Assembly: GCA_964462135.1 (NCBI GenBank)
Contig: CAYWWK010000028.1
Span: 1 to 26,194, forward strand
Origin: MGBC163016 sp964462135
GTDB taxonomy: Bacteria; Actinomycetota; Coriobacteriia; Coriobacteriales; Eggerthellaceae
Direction of reading: 5' to 3'
DNA length: 26,194 bases
Below, piece by piece: positions 8,943 to 16,037 of the stretch (position 1 is its first letter; each line of letters opens with the position of its first letter). The position numbers and the translations under genes were made by a program. Below the pieces are notes generated by a model. The model was not told the DNA's origin, made no database searches, and was given only the letters and a program-made list of their open reading frames with translations.

Positions 8943-9072
8943 ATGAACAGGGGACGGGTCTTCCGTTCAATCACTTTTACAGAACTGCATCTATGACGCA
9001 CAGTCGCTTTAAATGCGGCAAACGGCATGATCTCTTTCATGTGATTGAACGGAAGACCCGTCCCCTGTTCAT
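8943..9072. mobile_element. MITE/REP-type inverted-repeat element, copy 2
   Basis: A 130-bp element has 32-bp perfect inverted repeats at 8943-8974 and 9041-9072. The outer 28 bp are identical to the arms of the copy at 3387-3518, and the core is partly conserved. It lies exactly between the regulator's operator and the stop codon of the sulfatase-like gene. The first base of that stop codon's complement is the last base of the element. It has no coding capacity. It can fold into a very stable hairpin in either strand and may serve as a terminator for the sulfatase transcript. Confidence 0.75.
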
Positions 9073-11120
9073 TAGCCCCTGTCTGGAGGAGGGATGGGGA
9101 TGACCTCGCCAGTGCGTGACCAAGCATCATAGTCCAGCACATCTCCATTGATGGCGAACTGGGTCCAGTCGGTGTCCTCATGATAATCCGTGGTGGTATG
9201 CCAGTAGAACCTCTCTCGGGGCTCATCGGGCACATCGAAGACGGTCATGCCGTAGCGGGAGGCATCTGCGCCAACCGCTTGGGCGATGGTGGCGGGAAGG
9301 TCGAGATGCCCGGTTGGCACATCCGAGAATCGCGGAGGCTGCTCCGCCTCCTCCGGCGTCTCAGGTGGCTTCACCATCAGGATGACTGAGGTGGGTTCGG
9401 TAAGCCCCTCGGGAGTGTTCTGCCAATTGCCGTGATCAGCGGTGATGATGATGAAGGAGCTGTCGTAAACCCCAAGGTCCTTCATCTGTTGCAGGTAATC
9501 GCTGACTATCCGTATATTGCCTCGTGCCTGCTGGGATCGTGTCGGCTCCCCTGAAGCGGGCCGCCCCTGCTCGTCCATGATGAAAGGCCGATGAGGACCA
9601 AGCATGTGGATGAGTTTGAAGCTCTTGTCCTCAGCGCTGAAGGCAAGCCCCTTGTCATGCAGGCCTTTCGCCAAGCGCAGATCATCCACGGTGAAGGGCA
9701 TGCTGGAGATGTCTCCCTGTGCAGAATAGGCTTGATTCAAATCATCGGTGGTGAACCAGAACGGTGGTTTGAGTACCCAGGGCAGTTCTCGGTAGAGCGC
9801 CACGCGTTCAAGTTCGGCGCTCATGATGATGGGATCGAAGGGTGGGGGTGCCACCTCGTGGACGTTCATGGCGAAAGGGGCAACCTTGGTGATGTCCGTC
9901 CCTAGGCTGTCTGTGTAGAGACCGACGGTATAGCCTTGGTCGCGCACGTCCTTGATGAGCATGTCGCCGTCGAACCACGTGCGAACGAATTCCTTGAAAT
10001 CGGTGCCTGGCTGCGGAGCCCGTCCCGTGGTCAGGAAGGGCATCGCATAGCGGGTGGGAATCATCTGGGCCGTTGAGTTCGTGAAGCAGGTGAACCCAGT
10101 GAGCCCGTCAAGCAAAGCTGGATCGTCTTGGAGCGCCTCGTTCAGGAAGCGTTGGTCATAGGTATCCAGAACGAAGACCACCACGTTCTGGTGCGGGGAG
10201 AGGGTGTAGAGACCTTCGCGGGTTGCGACTACCTTCTCCATTCGCAATCCGTCCAGCACTCGCTGGTCGGTGGCTATGCTTATCACGCTGGCTGTCTGCA
10301 CCACAACCAAAGCAACGCTCAAGGCAAGTGCGACAGCGCGGAAGATGCGCTTGCGCTTCAGTCCGAAGAGGACCAGACCGAACAGGATCACGATCCAGAC
10401 AAGAGAGCTTGCGATCACCATTTCCATATGGTCAGGCAGGTTGAGCAGTGATCCATCTGCGATGGGCAGATCCTTGTTCAGGAACAGAGCTTGGACATAG
10501 GCAGCGATGCCGATGCCTACGGCGAGTGCGAGCGCGATGATGAAGGCGCGTCCGCGCAAAGCTGAGAGAGCCAGGGCAATCAGCACCATCGCGATGGCTC
10601 CGACGATGAGCATCAGAGGAAGGATATCGTAGAAGTTGAACAGCAATCCGAACGTGGATTGCCCCACCACCTCAAGGGGAGGGGCCAGAAAGAGCGTGGT
10701 TACCAAGAAGAGGCTGACGATGAGCGCTTGGATGAAGCGCTGCTTCCAGCCCAGCTGCTGAGGGGATTCCCTTTGGGAGAGCTGCTGTTTGGCGGTGAGC
10801 GCCTCATGGTCGGCATCCTTCAAGAGCCTTCCCGCATTCGCCTGAGCGACATCTATGAGGTGCACCGCTGGCTCAACCTGTCGCTTTGCATTCTCGTCGA
10901 TATGGAACAGGCGCAGAAGCGCGCGACGACTTCGGCGGAAGGCGACGCCCAACACGGCGCTGAGAGCGACGGCCACGCCAGCAAGCGCTTGGATGGTGTA
11001 GGTCATGACCGACGGGTCCACATAGGCGAAAGCCAGCGCGGGCGCCCCCAGGCACATCACGGATGCCAGGATGAACAGGGAACAGGCATCGTGGAGGAGT
11101 ACCAAGCATCTAGGCAGCAT
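9072..11120 (-). CDS. Membrane-anchored sulfatase/phosphoglycerol-transferase superfamily protein
   Basis: The start at 11120 (MLPRCLVLLHD) overlaps the stop of the upstream YidC-fusion gene by 11 bases; the longer open frame upstream of it is only a shadow of that gene. The product is 682 residues. An N-terminal hydrophobic segment, then a YVDP motif and several more membrane segments up to about residue 290, precede an extracytoplasmic alkaline-phosphatase-fold domain. Landmarks are VVVFVLDTYD (about 317), PTRYAMPFLTTG with a candidate Thr nucleophile (about 357), HMLGPHRPF (about 507) and the metal-ligand motif ITADHGNW (about 562). LtaS-like phosphoglycerol transferases and membrane sulfatases share this plan. 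Its coupling to a CDP-glycerol-type transferase favours a role in building or modifying an envelope phosphopolymer, an inference. The stop abuts repeat element copy 2. Confidence 0.82.
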   Translation of the reverse strand: MLPRCLVLLHDACSLFILASVMCLGAPALAFAYVDPSVMTYTIQALAGVAVALSAVLGVAFRRSRRALLRLFHIDENAKRQVEPAVHLIDVAQANAGRLLKDADHEALTAKQQLSQRESPQQLGWKQRFIQALIVSLFLVTTLFLAPPLEVVGQSTFGLLFNFYDILPLMLIVGAIAMVLIALALSALRGRAFIIALALAVGIGIAAYVQALFLNKDLPIADGSLLNLPDHMEMVIASSLVWIVILFGLVLFGLKRKRIFRAVALALSVALVVVQTASVISIATDQRVLDGLRMEKVVATREGLYTLSPHQNVVVFVLDTYDQRFLNEALQDDPALLDGLTGFTCFTNSTAQMIPTRYAMPFLTTGRAPQPGTDFKEFVRTWFDGDMLIKDVRDQGYTVGLYTDSLGTDITKVAPFAMNVHEVAPPPFDPIIMSAELERVALYRELPWVLKPPFWFTTDDLNQAYSAQGDISSMPFTVDDLRLAKGLHDKGLAFSAEDKSFKLIHMLGPHRPFIMDEQGRPASGEPTRSQQARGNIRIVSDYLQQMKDLGVYDSSFIIITADHGNWQNTPEGLTEPTSVILMVKPPETPEEAEQPPRFSDVPTGHLDLPATIAQAVGADASRYGMTVFDVPDEPRERFYWHTTTDYHEDTDWTQFAINGDVLDYDAWSRTGEVIPIPPPDRG

Positions 11121-13050
11121 GATCGCCCTCCGATCTCTCAACCGAATGGTTTCCAGCGTCGTTCTGCTTTTCCAGCACGGCACTGAGGAGGTATTCGCCT
11201 GCTGCCTGGCCCCCGTGACCGAGGTTGAACACGAACCCATTCCGAATCTCCTCGATCTCATCCCTCCACTGATCCTTGTGGCTGAGCATGTCTTCGACGA
11301 TGCCGCTGAATCTGCCAAGCTCGTCTTTGTCGAGGGCTTTCCCCACCCGATTGCGCAAGGATATGTCTGTTGAGTCAATGCCGAATTCCCGCCAATTCGG
11401 ATTTCTGACCTTGGGATCAGTGTTGATGAAGACCGCTGGCCGCAAGGTGGTGAAGCAAAACTCACAGAAGACTGATGACCAGTCGGTGACCAAGACATCG
11501 GCAGCCAGAATGGAATCGCTCGTGCTGAAATCCTGCTCGAAGACGAGCTCCTCGGCGCTGATGTCAGCGAAACGTGCTTGGAGCGCCTCCCATCGTGGCC
11601 TGTAGCGCTTCGTGTATTCAGGGTGCGGCCGCACGATGATGCGATACCCTTTGCCAAGGAGTGAGGTTATCAATTCGTCAACGCAGCTGTCGAGCAGGTT
11701 GTCCTCCTGCCAGCTGGGAGCAAGCAGGATCTGAGGGCGATCCTTCGAGCCTTCGATCTCATCCTGATGAATCGCCCATTCGCTGATATCCCTATCCAAC
11801 AGATCGTATCCGCAGGCGATGAGCTTCTTCTCCTTGATGTTGCGGTGGGCTTCGATCACGCGCATCTCGTCTATCTGATGGGGACCCGTGCACAGCAGCG
11901 TGTCGTAGTTGTCGTATTCACCAACCGTTGAGGTCATGTCCATGGATGTCATGTGGTGGAACATGTAGACGTATTCAATGTCCTTGCGTACGTACGAGCG
12001 CTTGATGTAGAAGTTGTCCAAGTCTCCAAGCGTGGTGACCACCACGTCCGCGTCCATCTTCATCATGAGCGTGATAGCCTTCTTCTCTCCGATGAAGTAG
12101 GGAAAGATCCGGGGATGGGCCTCTGCCAATGCGAAGATCTGGTCGTTGGGGTCGTTCGTCACATAGTGGATCCGGATATCCGAATGATTGAGCATCCATT
12201 CGATGGCACCACGGAAGTACTTGTAGAAGCCGCTGCCCTCGGAATAGAACACGATGTGCTTGTCTGCGATGGCGAAGAAACGCTTGAAGTCAGCTTTCTC
12301 CCGCTTGGCAAGAGGGCTTGGCTTGTACCATCGGCCCTTGGGGGCTGCAAGCGCATTGAGCCCTTCCACCTCTTCGCGGCTTTCCTCCAGTTCGGCATAG
12401 TCGATCTGCTTCTTCGGGTTGATGATGAGGTTGCAGGCCACCTGCACGATGATGGAGAGCAAGTTTGAGCATACCCAGTAGAACGCCATTCCTGCCGCCA
12501 CGAACATTCCCAAGAAGAACGAGAGCGCGATGGAAAGCCCATTGGTCGTGTTCTTCTCAGCGCGGGATTGCTCTTTCTGCAATGGGTTGATGTGATTCTG
12601 GGCGAATCCCATCACCACGGCAGAGAGACCGGCTGCAAAGGGCATGATCCAGGCAAGGCCTCCGTCCTCCACGGGAACCATCCCCAAAAACTCCGTGCCG
12701 GGGGCCCCATTGTCGGTGATGCCATGGATCACATCCACCAGCCCAAAGAGGATGAGGATCTGCACGGCAAGGGGAATGAGACTGAGCATGGGGTGGTAGT
12801 GCTGCTCTTTGTACAGAGCGCTCTGCTTCTCTCCGATAGCCTCCGCATCGCCGAAATGGCGCACCCGGATCCGATTGAGCGCAGGCATGAGCTTCACCAT
12901 GACGATGGAATTCTGCTGCACCCAGAGCGACAGCGGCATCAGGATGACTTTGATGATCAGCGTGAAAAGGAAGATAGAGGCCCACCAATTGCCAGTGAGT
13001 TCGTAGCAAGGCTGAACGATCAGCGATAAGAGCTCAGCAAGTGCTTCCAT
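11110..13050 (-). CDS. YidC/Oxa1-like insertase fused to CDP-glycerol glycerophosphotransferase
   Basis: One uninterrupted 646-residue frame holds two unrelated families. Residues 1-215 match Gram-positive YidC. The first core membrane segment is NWWASIFLFTLIIKVILMPL, where the positively charged groove residue is Lys34 rather than the usual Arg. A cytoplasmic C1 hairpin (MVKLMPALNRIRVRHFGD) follows, then four more membrane segments (about 88-108, 130-152, 174-193 and 196-212). After a charged linker (about 216-260), residues 265-630 match Glyphos_transf (TagB/TagF-like): MFHHMTSM near 365 in place of the usual HG, LLAPSWQED, RPHPEY near 475 and VTDWSSVFCEF near 522. The second part should move glycerol-phosphate or a similar group from a CDP donor onto a membrane acceptor. 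The insertase part may act as anchor or insertase. The gene is coupled to the sulfatase-like gene. The ribosome-binding site is weak. Confidence 0.88.
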   Translation of the reverse strand: MEALAELLSLIVQPCYELTGNWWASIFLFTLIIKVILMPLSLWVQQNSIVMVKLMPALNRIRVRHFGDAEAIGEKQSALYKEQHYHPMLSLIPLAVQILILFGLVDVIHGITDNGAPGTEFLGMVPVEDGGLAWIMPFAAGLSAVVMGFAQNHINPLQKEQSRAEKNTTNGLSIALSFFLGMFVAAGMAFYWVCSNLLSIIVQVACNLIINPKKQIDYAELEESREEVEGLNALAAPKGRWYKPSPLAKREKADFKRFFAIADKHIVFYSEGSGFYKYFRGAIEWMLNHSDIRIHYVTNDPNDQIFALAEAHPRIFPYFIGEKKAITLMMKMDADVVVTTLGDLDNFYIKRSYVRKDIEYVYMFHHMTSMDMTSTVGEYDNYDTLLCTGPHQIDEMRVIEAHRNIKEKKLIACGYDLLDRDISEWAIHQDEIEGSKDRPQILLAPSWQEDNLLDSCVDELITSLLGKGYRIIVRPHPEYTKRYRPRWEALQARFADISAEELVFEQDFSTSDSILAADVLVTDWSSVFCEFCFTTLRPAVFINTDPKVRNPNWREFGIDSTDISLRNRVGKALDKDELGRFSGIVEDMLSHKDQWRDEIEEIRNGFVFNLGHGGQAAGEYLLSAVLEKQNDAGNHSVERSEGDHAA

Positions 13051-13092
13051 GAGAGGAGAGCCTGGATTCCTTTCTCAAAATGATTCGAAGAG

Positions 13093-13098
13093 ATTATA
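13093..13098 (-). promoter_or_regulatory. Possible -10 element ahead of the YidC fusion gene
   Basis: TATAAT on the - strand lies 43 bases before the fusion gene start. The hexamer 17 bases upstream is TTCCCC, a poor -35, so this is only a candidate promoter separating the gene from the glycosylase gene upstream. Confidence 0.35.
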
Positions 13099-13185
13099 GG
13101 GGCAAATCCTCCTTTGGGGAACACGCAGAGGGTTTGTGTCCCATACGCGGAATTTGAGCAGTTGCACTCAGAAGCTGCACAGCCT

Positions 13186-14082
13186 TCACTCAGCAACGAA
13201 GAGAAGGGAGTCCTGTTGACTGAGGAAGCCCTCTTGGATCAGATCCGAGATCAAGGAATTGAAGAGGCTCTCGTCCACCGCACATCGCCCTTGAGCGACC
13301 TCCACCGCATCAAGGGCTTCTCGAACGGCGTCCAAGGGCATCCCTTCTGCAGCATCCAATACGATGCGAACCACTTCGGCCCGCTTTTGGCGGCGTGACC
13401 CTTCGAAGGCGGATTGGCGGGCATAGGCGGTGCTGGCACGACTGGGATTGGAACCGCTCCGCTTGAGGGTTGCCCCATAATCCAGAAGGGCATAGTTCCA
13501 ACCTCGCGGATCGGCATGGCTGGCTGTGTCAGCCACGTATGGCAGCAGATCGGCATCAGGAACCTTGTCCGCGTCGGGGAAGAGCTCGTGGATAAACACG
13601 GCACGCACGTTCGTTTCCAGATACACCGCAGGAAGCTCGAAGGCGAAGGCCAGAACACCTGCGGCGGTAGCAGGGCCGATGCCCGGCAGGGCGATGAGCT
13701 CATCAAAGCTGTTCGGCAGTTCTTCGCATCCGTGTGTGAGAAGCTCATCGGCACTGCGCTTCAGAGAGAGGGCTCGTCGGTTGTAGCCCAGTCCCTGCCA
13801 AAGGGAAAGCACTTCCTTGGTTGATGCCGACGCAAGCGCCTCAATCGTGGGGAAGGCGTCCATAAACTGTGGCCAATAGCGCTTGACGCGGGACACTTGG
13901 GTTTGCTGCAGCATCACCTCTGACACCAGCACCGCATAGGCATCGCTGATATTGCGCCAAGGCAGATCGCGGTAGCTTTCGCCACCCTCCTCCCAGATGC
14001 GGGTGACGAAATCAGCGCGGTTCATAGTGCCGCATGGCCAGAGGGCATCATTGCGTGCAACCTTGTAAGCGTCTTTTGCCAT
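13186..14082 (-). CDS. MutY-like A/G-specific adenine glycosylase without Fe-S cluster motif
   Basis: The product is 298 residues. The HhH-GPD fold is clear: the catalytic-Glu motif LVSEVMLQQTQV, LWQGLGYNRRAL, and the helix-hairpin-helix LPGIGPATAAG followed by LETNVRAVF. In classical MutY the last motif reads LDGNV, so the catalytic Asp position is Glu here. After the fold, classical enzymes have four cysteines binding [4Fe-4S]; here the equivalent stretch GATLKRSGSNPSRASTAYAR has none. The C-terminal 8-oxoG-recognition domain is also short or absent (usual length about 350). Clusterless MutY homologues are known in some lactobacilli and protists. The ORF start at 14082 has AAGG eight bases upstream; an internal ATG at 14025 lacks one. 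The role is removing adenine opposite 8-oxoguanine, or a related base, by family. Confidence 0.85.
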   Translation of the reverse strand: MAKDAYKVARNDALWPCGTMNRADFVTRIWEEGGESYRDLPWRNISDAYAVLVSEVMLQQTQVSRVKRYWPQFMDAFPTIEALASASTKEVLSLWQGLGYNRRALSLKRSADELLTHGCEELPNSFDELIALPGIGPATAAGVLAFAFELPAVYLETNVRAVFIHELFPDADKVPDADLLPYVADTASHADPRGWNYALLDYGATLKRSGSNPSRASTAYARQSAFEGSRRQKRAEVVRIVLDAAEGMPLDAVREALDAVEVAQGRCAVDESLFNSLISDLIQEGFLSQQDSLLFVAE

Positions 14083-14133
14083 GGTGCGAACCTTACCATG
14101 AACCTTGCAGGAAAGGATGACAGTCGTGCTGCA

Positions 14134-14173
14134 AAAGCGAAGAACCCACAGGAGTTCGCTGTCCTGTGGGTTC
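14134..14173 (-). terminator. Intrinsic terminator after the radical SAM gene
   Basis: A 12-bp perfect stem (GAACCCACAGGA at 14142-14153 with TCCTGTGGGTTC at 14162-14173) and an 8-base loop are followed, in the - direction, by a T-rich run ending in TTTT. It lies between the radical SAM stop and the glycosylase start. Confidence 0.75.
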
Positions 14174-14208
14174 TCGAGGCGAACGGAAGACGGTAGGTGA
14201 GGACCGGA

Positions 14209-15734
14209 TCAGGCGACCTTCATGGGCTTCTCATGCAGATGCTCGGTGGTCTGCGAAGCCGCCACTTCCCTTTGGGCGTATGCGTCCAAAGGCCGTTCGG
14301 GGTCGAATGCGCCATGGACGGTACGGCCAAGGTCCTCAAGCCTTTCCAGATCGCTGTCCGCCAGGCCTGAGCAGGTGCGGTTGCGCAGCTCTGCCCGAGG
14401 GTCATCCGCATCGGTCCAGAGGCGCTCAGCCACCGGAGCCCATGCGCGGGCCGCGGGGCGGCACTTCTCAGCCAAGTCGTGGGCGCTTTCCTGGGCCTGC
14501 AGGTCAGTGCAGTGGGCTTTCGACGCATCAACCATCTGTTCCAGGCAATCTGGATTCTCCAGCATGGGACAGGGGCGCAGCAGGTTGTCATTGAAGGGCT
14601 GCCCGTCATGATAGGCCATGAAGAGGGGAGAGCGGAGGCAATCCAGAAGCGACTGCTCACGGATATTCGCATTCGAATAATGGATGAAGACGCAGGGCTC
14701 CACATCGCCGGCCGCATTGATATGCAGATACCGCCTGCCCCCTGCGATGCATCCGCCGACGAATTCACCATCGTGTTGGAAATCGAGCGTGAGGATGGGC
14801 TTGGTCTCACGGATGCGTCGATTGAAGTGGTAGAGGCGCTCTCTGTCGGCAGGGGTTGGCATGAGGTTGGTCGGTGCGTCCTTCCCCACGGGCATGTACG
14901 TGAATATCCATGCGAACAGCGCTCCCTTTTCAATGAGCCAATCGAAGTATTCCTCGCTGGCAACGGAAGGTGCGTTGTCATGGGTATAGCAGATTGACAC
15001 GCCGAAAGGCAGGCCATGGCTCTTGAGCAGGTCCATGGCGGCATCGACCTTGGCATACGTGCCTGCGCCACGCCGCCCGTCAGTTGCGGCCTCATCGCCT
15101 TCCGCTGAGATGGCAGGGATGAAGTTCTTCACACGGAGCATTTCCTGGCAGAATTCCTCATCGATGAGAGTGGAATTGGTGAAGCAGAGGAACGCGCAAT
15201 CAGAATGTGCTTCACACAGGCGGATGAGGTCGTGCTTGCGCACCAAAGGCTCGCCCCCGGTATAGATGTAGATGTGGACACCGAGCTCCTTGCCTTGACG
15301 GATGATGGAGTCTATTTCCTCATAGGATAGATTGAGCTTGTGCCCGTATTCAGCGGCCCAGCAACCGGTGCAATGCAGATTGCAGGCGCTCGTGGGGTCG
15401 AGAAGGATGGCCCACGGGATATTGCACTGGTACTTCGCGCGCATCTTCTCCTGCACGCCCCAAGCCACCAGGTTTGCATCCACCAAGAAGGTCTTGATCA
15501 GGTCATTGCGTATCTCAGGGTTCAGGTTCATGGTGCGCATGAGCAACTGGTACATGTTGTTGGTGGGATCAGTGACGATGCGGCTGAATGCCTCGCGCTG
15601 GGCAGGGAACAGAGAGTCGGGCAAATCTTGTTGATGCGGTCCATGGTCTTTGCCATGTTATGCTCAGGATCTGCGCAGAGATAATCGACAACCTTGTAGG
15701 CCGCGGTGCGCTTGGCGAAGTCCATTGCTCTCAT
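14209..15734 (-). CDS. Radical SAM protein, N-terminus in a different frame (frameshift near 15616-15627)
   Basis: The main frame (TTG at 15624 down to 14209) encodes the radical SAM core with CNLHCTGC for the SAM-bound [4Fe-4S] cluster, the GGEP motif in YTGGEPL, and a SPASM/twitch-like Cys-rich tail (GGCIAGG, DVEPCVF, CPMLENPDC). The frame has no ribosome-binding site and begins mid-domain. In the neighbouring frame, a perfect AAGGAGG five bases before an ATG at 15734 starts MRAMDFAKRTAAYKVVDYLC ... DRINKI, then joins naturally to PDSLFPAQREAFSRIV in the main frame if one base is added near 15618-15621. The gene is therefore probably a ~508-residue protein broken by a single-base deletion, or a sequencing error. 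Similar long radical SAM proteins of anaerobes are of unknown substrate. A terminator follows. Confidence 0.8.
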
Positions 15735-15752
15735 GGGTACCTCCTTCACCCT

Positions 15753-15775
15753 CTCCTTGCGCCACCGGCAAGGAG
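15753..15775 (-). promoter_or_regulatory. Leader hairpin next to the radical SAM ribosome-binding site
   Basis: In the transcript CTCCTTGC pairs perfectly with GCAAGGAG around a 7-base loop, ending about eight bases before the AAGGAGG ribosome-binding site of the gene starting at 15734. The same CTCCTT could instead pair with the ribosome-binding site itself, so two alternative structures are possible. Confidence 0.4.
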
Positions 15776-16037
15776 CCAGATTCGCATATGTTGGCCCGTG
15801 ATTCTTCCACAGGTGCAATGGTGTTCAATGAAGTCATAATTGAATCGTCAGAGAACTGTTGAAAATATATGCCGTTCAGGCGCTTAACCTTCGGTAAATG
15901 GTTCGGCAAGAGGCGCGTTCCATCCGCCGATCTTTGCAGAGAATCTTGGTCAAAGCGGTACAATAAACGGTCATGCCTCGCGAATATGAACTGTCTCTTT
16001 CGCAAAACAAACTCATTTTCACAGATGGGAACTTCAT
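15776..16037. other. Divergent intergenic region with no assigned gene
   Basis: The stretch between the divergent radical SAM and MFS genes has no credible coding sequence. It must hold both promoters and is AT-richer than its neighbours (for example around 15830-15900). TACAAT near 15958-15963 faces the MFS gene but has no convincing -35, and no operator dyad stands out. Confidence 0.5.

Noticed and set aside
3387..9072. The region between the two 130-bp elements as a composite transposon
   Set aside because: It contains no transposase, the cores of the elements are diverged, and both ends fit independent insertions next to stop codons.
11121..11657. N-terminal extension of the sulfatase-like frame
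   Set aside because: It lies wholly inside the transferase domain of the upstream gene in another frame and has Ser/Arg-rich shadow composition. The coupled ATG at 11120 starts a normal hydrophobic N-terminus.
13102..13125. AAAGGAGG on the - strand between the glycosylase and the YidC fusion as a ribosome-binding site of a small gene
   Set aside because: The only nearby start, a TTG, runs into a stop after three codons.
15614..15627. Programmed -1 ribosomal frameshift in the radical SAM gene
   Set aside because: No X XXY YYZ heptamer or downstream stimulatory structure is evident, so a deletion or sequencing error explains it better.
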